A stretch of 26,985 nucleotides of DNA from JAUVIB01 sp964424545. GTDB taxonomy: Bacteria > Calditrichota > Calditrichia > Calditrichales > Calditrichaceae. The stretch spans positions 1 through 26,985 of the forward strand of contig CAYRJN010000029.1 of assembly GCA_964424545.1 (NCBI GenBank). The letters run 5' to 3'. How positions within the stretch are numbered: the stretch's first letter is position 1; the number at the start of each line of letters is the position of its first letter. The notes beneath the pieces were generated by a model. That model was not told the origin of the DNA. It made no database searches and saw only the letters and a program-made list of their open reading frames with translations. Both the position numbers and the translations under genes were made by a program. Shown in pieces: positions 1 through 7,001 of the stretch.

Positions 1-60
1 AACCAATCTATTTGGAACATTTTCAAAATTATTCTTAGAATATTTTTTATATGCGCACAA

Positions 61-91
61 TTTTAGATTCCTGCTTTCGAAGGAATGACAA
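61..91 (+). repeat. REP-like element, left copy
   Basis: The unit begins TTAGATTCCTGCTTTCGA and ends GGAATGAC. This resembles the widespread extragenic palindrome of the form TAGATTCCCGC...GCGGGAATGAC. A second, inverted copy lies 26 bases away. The internal palindrome is decayed, so this looks like an old remnant. Assignment rests on resemblance only. Genome-wide copy number is unknown from this window. Confidence 0.45.
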
Positions 92-117
92 ATAGTTAGT
101 TTTATTCCTTCACTCCC

Positions 118-150
118 GTCATTCCCGCAAGTTTTAAGCGAAAATCTAAA
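118..150 (-). repeat. REP-like element, right (inverted) copy
   Basis: Read on the minus strand this unit is TTTAGATTTTCGCTTAA followed by GCGGGAATGAC. It shares both ends (TTAGATT and GGAATGAC) with the unit at 61-91 but in opposite orientation. Paired inverted REP-like units are a common arrangement of extragenic palindromes. The middle differs between the copies, so divergence or independent decay is likely. Confidence 0.45.
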
Positions 151-498
151 TCTTCCTATTTATGATTCCGATTCGCCGATTTTTCGGAAAATGATACTTT
201 GAGGACTCTACCCGTACTTTTTTCGTTAATCACTTTACGAAGCTATGTTTTTATATCGAAATTAAAAAAAATAACATTAATGTTCACTTTTGCATGTGAT
301 GATGAAAAACCTACTCATTCATAAAGTTCGAGGTGATCTCCTCCCTTTTATAATAAAGATAGCCGCTCTTATCAATCAATTCGTTATGCTTAGTTCTTTT
401 TTAATAATTCCACGATTTATACTAATCCGATTAACCATCGCACCCTTTATTAATCATTAATTCGATATTTGGCGAATATTTGAAATCGGTTATAATAT

Positions 499-1560
499 TT
501 ATTTTGTTTCAGCCCATTTTTGCCAAGCTTTTTCTATATCCGCTTTCGAGGGCTTACCGTCGATTACAACCAAACGATATTTCAGCGTAACGGATTGTCC
601 CGGTTCAAGCGTAAAATTCATCTCTTTTTCGCCTTTAGTAAAAGTCTTGGCGCCAAAAGGGTTGGCGGCGAACAAGCCGTAACCGCGAGAGTGCCAGTAA
701 GTTGGATAACCGACATTATCGGGATGATCAAAAATAGCGACAGCCACATCTTCCCCGTTGATTTTCCCATAAAGCGTATTCCATTTTGCGCGCTTGCCCC
801 AGGTATCCAAACCTTCTATTCCTTCGCTGTTAAGATAATGGCCGCTTACGTTCTGATTGTCGGGCTCGACAATCTCAATATCGCCTTTATCGTTACTTAA
901 TTTAACCGGTTTATCGCTGGGATGCTCCAGCTCGTGTGCGACGCGAATCCCCAGCATTCCTTCCTTAGTATCGTTAAAATGCACAACCTCGTCCTGCGCT
1001 GTGAGCGTGGTGATACGATCAATGCAGCGTCGATTATCGGCAGCGTGAAAAATAAATTTTGTATCCTCTTTCAAAATCGGCTTATCATCATTATTCAACC
1101 AATCGGCCGTGACTTCAAGAAGGCCTTGACCGGCGCCGCTTTCAATCTTTTTTATGGAAGTAGTCTTAATATGACCTAACTCTGCGGCTCTTTCCTTAGG
1201 CATAGCCGAAGAATTACCCCAAAAATCAATCCCGTTAACATCGCCGTAAGTCAACCAATAGCCCGCATGATGCGGATGATCATTCCTTTCTCCCTTTCTC
1301 GGATTCAACGGATATCCGCGTGTAATTTCCGTTCCTTTTGCCGTTCTCACCGGATAAAGAACCGGTTTTTTTAATGTTTCGTATTTATCGGCATAAATGT
1401 ATGATGTGAACGGCTGCCCGCCTACCGTAACATCGATACGCTGTTCCGCTTTATTTTCCGCAACTTTAACGGACAGAGCTTTTTTATTGCCTTGCGATTC
1501 TTTTTTTCCGCATGCAGTCATAACAAATGCGGATAATAGGATAAGCGTTAAATATTTCAT
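499..1560 (-). CDS. DUF6807 (PmoA-like) family lipoprotein
   Basis: The 353-residue product begins with a short basic N-terminus, a hydrophobic stretch and the lipobox-like M-T-A-C at residues 14-17. It should therefore be a lipidated envelope protein anchored through Cys17. The body matches the DUF6807 family, often annotated 'methane oxygenase PmoA' although unrelated to the particulate methane monooxygenase subunit. Visible signatures are H-P-H-H-A-G at about 95-100, then Y-G-D-V-N-G-I-D-F-W, and near the C-terminus a W-H-S-R-G-Y-G-L-F-A-A-N-P-F-G block. The His-rich block could bind a metal or sugar, but no biochemical role is established that I can name. A GGGAG ribosome site sits seven bases before the ATG. 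It appears monocistronic. In other genomes the family often accompanies carbohydrate-degradation genes; none is visible here. Confidence 0.82.
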   Translation of the reverse strand: MKYLTLILLSAFVMTACGKKESQGNKKALSVKVAENKAEQRIDVTVGGQPFTSYIYADKYETLKKPVLYPVRTAKGTEITRGYPLNPRKGERNDHPHHAGYWLTYGDVNGIDFWGNSSAMPKERAAELGHIKTTSIKKIESGAGQGLLEVTADWLNNDDKPILKEDTKFIFHAADNRRCIDRITTLTAQDEVVHFNDTKEGMLGIRVAHELEHPSDKPVKLSNDKGDIEIVEPDNQNVSGHYLNSEGIEGLDTWGKRAKWNTLYGKINGEDVAVAIFDHPDNVGYPTYWHSRGYGLFAANPFGAKTFTKGEKEMNFTLEPGQSVTLKYRLVVIDGKPSKADIEKAWQKWAETK

Positions 1561-1782
1561 TTTGGCTCCCTCTTGTTAATTAAAATTAGCGCGCCCTTGT
1601 TGATTAAATTACTTGCTAAGGATGAGTAAAGTTACTATATAATTTGCATCAAAACAATAACTAATTTTTTTACAATAATCTACCACATTCGGCAACGCTG
1701 CGCTCACATGGAGCTTACAATACAGCTCATGAACTATAAATGATTTTTGATCGTCGATTCGTTATAGAATAATTCCTTTATA

Positions 1783-1923
1783 ATGGGCTTAAGTACGATG
1801 GCGCCATCCTTGCGTATTAAATTTTACGACCCGATATTTCTACGGGCAATGCCGGCGGCGGATATTCTCGATATCGCCCGAACAAAACCGCCTACAGCTT
1901 TTTTTGAAGAATTCACAAATTAA
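1783..1923 (+). CDS. Doubtful small ORF, 46 aa
   Basis: An ATG at 1783 opens 46 codons to TAA at 1921-1923, with a second in-frame ATG at 1798. The product is mixed, with a segment A-D-I-L-D-I-A-R-T-K and no membrane segment or signal. No convincing ribosome site precedes either ATG, and a stop lies just upstream in frame at 1765-1767. It could be a small protein, a decayed gene fragment or chance. The only support is base composition that stands out from the AT-rich flanks. I do not recognise it. Confidence 0.15.
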   Translation: MGLSTMAPSLRIKFYDPIFLRAMPAADILDIARTKPPTAFFEEFTN

Positions 1924-1974
1924 TCGTAAATTAAAAGATTGTTTGAAAACGTTATGTATTGATAGTTATACCGT

Positions 1975-1980
1975 AAAGGA
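1975..1980 (+). promoter_or_regulatory. Ribosome binding site deciding the TTG start of parC
   Basis: AAAGGA at 1975-1980 lies eight bases before TTG 1989, ideal spacing. It is 17 bases from the first in-frame ATG at 1998, which is too far. This favours TTG as the initiator. Confidence 0.6.
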
Positions 1981-1988
1981 TATTTATT

Positions 1989-4601
1989 TTGAAAGACATG
2001 GAAACAGAAAATACAGACAGGTCCGAAAATGAGCACAATCAAATTAAAGAGACCATACATGTTCAGGGTATGTACCGCAATTGGTTTATTGAATATGCTT
2101 CTTACGTTATTCTTGAACGCGCCGTTCCCGCTTTATATGACGGTTTAAAACCCGTTCAACGGCGCATTATGCATGCAATGAAGCAAATGGATGATGGACG
2201 TTACAACAAAGTCGCCAATATCATCGGTCAAACGATGCAGTATCACCCCCACGGCGACGCTGCTATCGGCGAAGCCATAATAAATCTCGGGCAAAAAAAT
2301 CTTCTAATCGATACCCAGGGTAACTGGGGCGATGTACGGACGGGAGATCGAGCCGCTGCTTCGCGTTATATTGAAGCGCGCCTTTCCAAATTCGCTTTGG
2401 AAGTAGCCTTTAATCCTCAAACGACAGAGTGGCAGCGTTCTTACGACGGCCGTAAAAACGAACCGGTTTTTCTGCCTATGAAATTCCCCCTTGTTTTAGC
2501 GCAAGGCGCCGAAGGAATTGCAGTCGGCCTAGCCACTAAAATTATGCCCCATAACTTTAACGAGCTTATAGACGCATCTATTAATGTATTGCAAGGTAAA
2601 GAGATTGATCTATTGCCTGATTTTCCCACGGGCGGTATGGCCGATTTTAGTAATTATAATGCCGGATTGCGCGGAGGGAAAATTCGGTTGCGCGCTCATA
2701 TCGAAATACGCGATAAAAAAACTATGGCCATTACTGACGTTCCCTATGGGGTTACCACCACCAGTCTGATGGATTCCATCGTAAAAGCCAACGATAACAA
2801 CAAAATAAAAATAAAAAAAGTTACCGACAACACCGCTCAAGAGGTGGAAATCATTGTTGATCTACCTCCTAACGTTTCGCCCGATATTACCATCGATGCG
2901 CTTTATGCTTTTACCGACTGCGAAGTTTCTATCTCACCAAATTCTTGTGTTATTATCGATGATAAACCTCGTTTTATTGACGTTAACGAGATTTTGAAAG
3001 TTTCTACATCCAACACATTACAGCTTTTAAAGCGCGAATTGGAAATAAAACTGCATGAACTATCGGAAAAATTGTTTTTTTCCTCTCTTGAAAAGATTTT
3101 TATTGAAAACCGTATCTATCGCGATATCGAAGAATGTGAAACATGGGAAGCGGTTATTGAAGCTATTGACCAGGGGCTGGAGCCATTTAAAAAACTCTTG
3201 CTGCGTGAAGTAACGGAAGATGATATTGTTCATTTGACCGAAATAAAAATCAAACGTATATCCAAATACGATTCCTTTAAAGCGGAGGAGATAATCAAAA
3301 ATCTTGAAGACAATATTGCCGAAGTTAAGCATCATCTTGCCCACCTCACCGAGTTCGCAATTGATTACTTTAAAAAATTAAAAGAGAAGTACGGTAAAAA
3401 TAGAGTCCGAAAAACAGAAATACGCTCCTTCGATAATATTCAGGTTACGCAGGTAGCCATGGCCAATCAAAAATTATATATCAATCGCAAAGAAGGTTTT
3501 GTCGGTTACGGACTTAAAAAAGACGAATATATCTGTGAATGCTCGGATATTGACGATATTATCGTCTTCCTGAAAAACGGTAAATTTGTCGTTACCAGAA
3601 TTTCGGAGAAGTCATTCGTGGGTAAAGATATCATTTATGCAGCGGTGTGGCGTAAAGGCGATGAACGTATGGTTTATAATATGATTTATTACGACAGCAA
3701 AGCCGATCGCAACTATGCAAAACGTTTTGCCGTCACCTCCATTACGCGCGACAAAGAATATGATTTGACCAAAGGCGGTAATAATTCAAAAATTCTTTAT
3801 TTTACAGCTAATCCCAACAGCGAATCGGAGATAGTAACCGTATATCTAAATCCCGCCAGCCGGGCGCGTAAAAAGATATTTGATTTCGATTTCGGAAAGC
3901 TGGCCATTAAAGGGCGCGGCGCTCAAGGTAATATTATTTCGCGTTATCCTATCCGTAAAGTAACGCAAAAAACCGTTGGTTCCTCCACTCTTGGAAAGGT
4001 GTCTATATGGTTTGACGATGCGATAGGAAAATTAAACACCGACGGGCGCGGTAAGTTACTCGGTAAATTCGATAACGGTGATTTAATTATTGCGGTATAT
4101 AAAGACGGTAGCTACGAACTGACAAACTATGAACTAACCAACCATTACGATACGTCCAAACTGCTTTTTATAGAACAGTTCGATCCGGAAAAAATTATTA
4201 CCGCCGTTCATTTTGACGGGGAACAAAAGAACTTTTATATTAAACGTTTTAAAATTGAAAATACGCAAACCGGTAAAAAGTATGCCTTCATAAATGAATC
4301 GAAAAATTCGAAACTGATTCTTGCTTCATCCGCCGAGCGACCTTTGGCGGAATTAGAATATTTAAAAGGCAGGCCGAAAAAGAAATATATTGAACGGCTT
4401 GATTTGAGCCGAATGGTGGATGTAAAGGGCTGGAAAGCGCGCGGTAACCGCTTAAGCAAATTTGAAGTCGTTTACATCGACCTAGTTGAAATGCCTGACT
4501 CCGACAGTGTTAACGATAAAGAAACGAAAAAATCCGATCTTAATGGGGAAAAAACACCTGCAAAAAAAAGTTCGCCGGGTCAAGCCACCCTATTTGATTA
4601 A
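1989..4601 (+). CDS. parC: DNA topoisomerase IV subunit A (Bacteroidetes-type ParC)
   Basis: This 870-residue type IIA topoisomerase A subunit breaks and rejoins both DNA strands and decatenates chromosomes with ParE. The N-terminal breakage-reunion domain (about 30-490) shows G-L-K-P-V-Q-R-R-I, the winged-helix H-P-H-G-D at 86-90, and the catalytic Tyr127 in A-A-A-S-R-Y-I-E-A-R. The GyrA-box of true gyrases is not intact; a degenerate G-R-G-A-Q-G sits in the C-terminal beta-pinwheel region, so ParC is preferred over GyrA. The closest look-alikes known to me are the FCB-group 'gyrase/topoisomerase IV subunit A' proteins. The tail is lysine-rich and low in complexity. The start is TTG, supported by the ribosome site. 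At the quinolone-contact positions Ala91 replaces the E. coli GyrA Ser83 equivalent and Glu95 the Asp87 equivalent. No parE lies next to it. Confidence 0.92.
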   Translation: MKDMETENTDRSENEHNQIKETIHVQGMYRNWFIEYASYVILERAVPALYDGLKPVQRRIMHAMKQMDDGRYNKVANIIGQTMQYHPHGDAAIGEAIINLGQKNLLIDTQGNWGDVRTGDRAAASRYIEARLSKFALEVAFNPQTTEWQRSYDGRKNEPVFLPMKFPLVLAQGAEGIAVGLATKIMPHNFNELIDASINVLQGKEIDLLPDFPTGGMADFSNYNAGLRGGKIRLRAHIEIRDKKTMAITDVPYGVTTTSLMDSIVKANDNNKIKIKKVTDNTAQEVEIIVDLPPNVSPDITIDALYAFTDCEVSISPNSCVIIDDKPRFIDVNEILKVSTSNTLQLLKRELEIKLHELSEKLFFSSLEKIFIENRIYRDIEECETWEAVIEAIDQGLEPFKKLLLREVTEDDIVHLTEIKIKRISKYDSFKAEEIIKNLEDNIAEVKHHLAHLTEFAIDYFKKLKEKYGKNRVRKTEIRSFDNIQVTQVAMANQKLYINRKEGFVGYGLKKDEYICECSDIDDIIVFLKNGKFVVTRISEKSFVGKDIIYAAVWRKGDERMVYNMIYYDSKADRNYAKRFAVTSITRDKEYDLTKGGNNSKILYFTANPNSESEIVTVYLNPASRARKKIFDFDFGKLAIKGRGAQGNIISRYPIRKVTQKTVGSSTLGKVSIWFDDAIGKLNTDGRGKLLGKFDNGDLIIAVYKDGSYELTNYELTNHYDTSKLLFIEQFDPEKIITAVHFDGEQKNFYIKRFKIENTQTGKKYAFINESKNSKLILASSAERPLAELEYLKGRPKKKYIERLDLSRMVDVKGWKARGNRLSKFEVVYIDLVEMPDSDSVNDKETKKSDLNGEKTPAKKSSPGQATLFD

Positions 4602-4635
4602 TTGAAAATTTTTCTTCTAAATAATCTATACACAA

Positions 4636-4660
4636 AAAAGCCCTTTTTTAAGGGGCTTTT
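4636..4660. terminator. Bidirectional intrinsic terminator between parC and the mbx operon
   Basis: AAAAGCCC (4636-4643) pairs with GGGCTTTT (4653-4660) around a nine-base T/A-rich loop. The rightward arm ends in a T-run, and the leftward reading also ends in T residues. It lies 34 bases after the parC stop and 16 bases past the end of the leftward operon, so it can stop both converging transcripts. Confidence 0.75.
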
Positions 4661-4676
4661 CCATTTTTCAACAATA

Positions 4677-5147
4677 CTATTTTTGATTACCGTAAACGTG
4701 TATGCCCATAGGATTTTTAATATGTTCTCGAAGAAGAAAGGCTTCTTCTTCGTATTTTTTTAAAAGATATTTCATTAAATCGCCGATTGAAACCAAGCCT
4801 ATTATCGTATTATCCTCCATGATGGGAATATGTCTGATCTTTTTATCAACAATTAATTTCATTAAATCGGTCGGTTTATCACTTTTTTGAGCTATATAAA
4901 GATTCTCTATTCCCGTCATCAAATCCTTTACCTTAAGCGCTTTTCGATCGCCCCCAATTTTGGGAGGTTTGTATAGAAAATCACGTTCCGAAACAATACC
5001 GACTACATTATCTTCTTTATCGGTTACAATGAGAGAACCGACTTTATTGTCGTCAAGAATTTGAATCGCTTCATCTATATTCAAACCTTCATCAACCGTT
5101 ATAAGGGATTGCCCCCCTTTTTCTTTTAAAATATCCTCTACTTTCAT
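4677..5147 (-). CDS. Tandem CBS-domain protein, last gene of the mbx operon
   Basis: The 156-residue soluble protein consists of two CBS domains, about 5-65 and 75-135, followed by a short basic/acidic helix. The first contains G-S-L-I-V-T-D and V-G-I-V-S-E-R-D-F; the second contains K-I-R-H-I-P-I and G-L-V-S-I-G-D-L. Such pairs form a Bateman module that usually binds AMP, ATP, S-adenosylmethionine or NAD(H) and regulates a partner. No catalytic domain is attached. It begins 12 bases after the stop of the ferredoxin/GltD fusion with a G-rich ribosome site (GGGGAAG), so it is cotranscribed with the respiratory complex. An energy- or redox-sensing role on that complex is inferred from position only. 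A free-standing stress protein is the alternative. Confidence 0.88.
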   Translation of the reverse strand: MKVEDILKEKGGQSLITVDEGLNIDEAIQILDDNKVGSLIVTDKEDNVVGIVSERDFLYKPPKIGGDRKALKVKDLMTGIENLYIAQKSDKPTDLMKLIVDKKIRHIPIMEDNTIIGLVSIGDLMKYLLKKYEEEAFLLREHIKNPMGIHVYGNQK

Positions 5148-5159
5148 TACGCTTCCCCG

Positions 5160-6956
5160 CTATTTTTTATTTTGCAAATAATGATCGATTCCTATAGCCG
5201 CTTTATGGCCGTTGGCAATTCCATGAATTACATCGGGGCCGACCACCATATCGCCGCCTACAAATAACCAATCTAACGTTGATTGATGATATTCATTAAT
5301 CACCAACCTGCCTCGCGGCCCAAATTCCAGTTTTTCTTTCATCTCTTCGGGAAGATACGAAATATCCATTCCTTGACCAATTGATTCTATTACCATATCG
5401 GCTTCAAAAAAGTTTTTCTCATTTTCATCAAACTTTGGATTAAAACGGTGGTCTTCATCAAAAACGGAAAGGACTTTTACCACATGCAATCCTTTTATTT
5501 TTCCATCGACAATTTCTATCTCTTTCGGTCCCCAACCGGGTTTAATAGCGGCACCTTCTTCACGCGCCTCAACAACTTCTTCACGATCGGCAGGCATCTC
5601 ATTCTCTCTTTCCAAAGAAGTGGTTATAATTTGAACTTTCCCGTATTTTTTCCTCTGCAAACGCGCCATCGAACGAGTAATATCCATCGCCACATTACCG
5701 CCTCCGATAATTACAACTTTTTCGGGAACCATTATCTCTTTACCTTCCGTAATAGCGCGTAACAAATCAATGGATTGAAAAACATGTTCATGATCGGAAC
5801 CGGGTATTCTGGTCGAACGCCCGAGATGCAGACCGGTGCCAATGAAAACCGCGTCGTAATTTTCTTCCAATTCCTTAAACTTCTTATCATCAACCGCTGT
5901 ATTACAGATTATTTTAACGCCCAGCGACTCAATATAATCAATGTCCTTATCAATTTGGTCGTATGGAAGACGATATTCGGGAATGCCGTAGCGCATCATT
6001 CCGCCAGGCTTTTCCAATTTTTCGTAAATAGTACACTCATAGCCCATAAGGCTCAAATAATAGGCCGCAGAAAGGCTGGCAGGGCCGGATCCGACCATAG
6101 CGACTTTTTTGTTATTTTTATAAATCTCTTTGGTATCCAATATTTCATGATACTGCTCGGCAGGAACTTGGTCGGCAATATAACGTTTCAACCAGCGTAT
6201 AGAAAGAGGATCGCCATGATGTCCTACGGAACATACATCTTCGCACTTATGCGTGCATATTCTTCCGCATATTTCCGGTAGCGGATTGGTTTCATAAAGT
6301 ACACGCAAACCTTCTTGCATATCATCGTTGCGGACGGCTTTAATATATTCGGGAATACCCATGTGCGCAGGGCAGGTATTGATACAGATACCGCACTCCA
6401 CGCATCGATCAGCCTCTTTTTGAGCCTGCTCTTTGGAATATCCTTTTACAAATTCAATAAACGAAGAATCGCGCTCTTCCGGAGCGAGCTCTTCCATTTT
6501 AACGCGTTCGGTGGGATATAAATCATAGTCGGGACCCGGTTTATGCCAACCGTCTTCCTTACCGTCCCACGACTTTTTATCCACACCCGGAATGAATTTA
6601 AAACTCTCCGGATCATCATCAACCCAAATATATTCGTTCGTTAAATTCAGGGAATGTGTCGTACAAACATCAACGCAAAAAGCGCACCAACAACAACGTC
6701 CGTAATCAACCATAGGTCGTAAACCGCTATCGCCGTTTTTAGCTTCGATTCCCTCAACCTCCACCATAACAATGGCATTGTTTTCACAAATAGCTTCACA
6801 TGTTCCGCAGCCGATGCACACATCCACATCGTTGGTATGAAAACCGCGATATCGCGGCGCCGCTTCGCGAAATATCTCTTTTTTGGGTAAGGAAACCGGT
6901 TTATCGGCTACATGTCCCCATGCCTTAAAAGGCATTATTAAATCTTTTAAACCCAT
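5160..6956 (-). CDS. mbxN: NuoI/MbxN-type ferredoxin domain fused to GltD-type FAD NAD(P)H oxidoreductase
   Basis: The 598-residue protein has three parts. Residues 1-110 resemble NuoI/MbxN, with two [4Fe-4S] motifs: Cys47, 50, 53, 57 and Cys88, 91, 94, 98 (an extra Cys89 sits beside the first ligand). A linker follows. The rest is a GltD/dihydropyrimidine-dehydrogenase-type unit with Cys185, 188, 191, 195 and Cys230, 234, 238, 242 for two more clusters. An FAD-binding G-S-G-P-A-S lies at about 289-294, and a nucleotide-binding G-G-G-N-V-A-M-D at 418-425. A C-terminal G-G-D motif, near residue 568, completes the FAD site. It should pass electrons between NAD(P)H and the membrane complex through four clusters. 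It is not glutamate synthase: no gltB is nearby and the gene lies inside a respiratory operon. A GltD-like gene also accompanies the Mbx operon of Thermotoga maritima as I recall; the fusion to NuoI is the notable point. Confidence 0.9.
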   Translation of the reverse strand: MGLKDLIMPFKAWGHVADKPVSLPKKEIFREAAPRYRGFHTNDVDVCIGCGTCEAICENNAIVMVEVEGIEAKNGDSGLRPMVDYGRCCWCAFCVDVCTTHSLNLTNEYIWVDDDPESFKFIPGVDKKSWDGKEDGWHKPGPDYDLYPTERVKMEELAPEERDSSFIEFVKGYSKEQAQKEADRCVECGICINTCPAHMGIPEYIKAVRNDDMQEGLRVLYETNPLPEICGRICTHKCEDVCSVGHHGDPLSIRWLKRYIADQVPAEQYHEILDTKEIYKNNKKVAMVGSGPASLSAAYYLSLMGYECTIYEKLEKPGGMMRYGIPEYRLPYDQIDKDIDYIESLGVKIICNTAVDDKKFKELEENYDAVFIGTGLHLGRSTRIPGSDHEHVFQSIDLLRAITEGKEIMVPEKVVIIGGGNVAMDITRSMARLQRKKYGKVQIITTSLERENEMPADREEVVEAREEGAAIKPGWGPKEIEIVDGKIKGLHVVKVLSVFDEDHRFNPKFDENEKNFFEADMVIESIGQGMDISYLPEEMKEKLEFGPRGRLVINEYHQSTLDWLFVGGDMVVGPDVIHGIANGHKAAIGIDHYLQNKK

Positions 6957-7001
6957 AATCTATATCTTTGTTTTAATTTTTTTCATCTTATAAAAGTTTG
7001 T

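Larger units (their letters stand above)
1..498. other. AT-rich intergenic region, no gene seen
   Basis: No convincing coding frame is visible. The left part holds a degenerate inverted pair of REP-like units, listed separately. The rest is AT-rich and rich in stop codons on both strands. It lies downstream of the leftward lipoprotein gene that ends at 499. No strong GC hairpin followed by a T-run was found directly after that stop. The region extends to the window edge, so a gene further left cannot be judged. Confidence 0.6.
1561..1988. other. Divergent intergenic region between the lipoprotein gene and parC
   Basis: This 428-base gap separates two divergently transcribed genes and must hold both promoters. 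No unambiguous -35/-10 pair was found for either. An imperfect inverted repeat, CATGGAGCT at 1707-1715 and AGCTCATG at 1724-1731, could form a short hairpin. The stretch 1783-1923 is less AT-rich than its flanks and contains a 46-codon open frame, listed separately. The rest shows nothing recognisable. Confidence 0.5.

Noticed and set aside
499..1560. Particulate methane monooxygenase subunit PmoA
   Set aside because: The family name is misleading. The protein is a lipoprotein with a soluble body, lacks the multiple membrane helices of true PmoA and has no pmoB or pmoC neighbours.
5775..6281. Rightward 168-codon open frame inside the ferredoxin/GltD gene
   Set aside because: It is antisense to a strongly supported gene, has no ribosome site and no recognisable domain; similar antisense frames inside mbxL, mbxJ, mbxH and topA were rejected for the same reason.
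5160..6956. Glutamate synthase small subunit (gltD)
   Set aside because: No large subunit is near, the N-terminus is a NuoI-type ferredoxin domain, and the gene is embedded in the respiratory operon.
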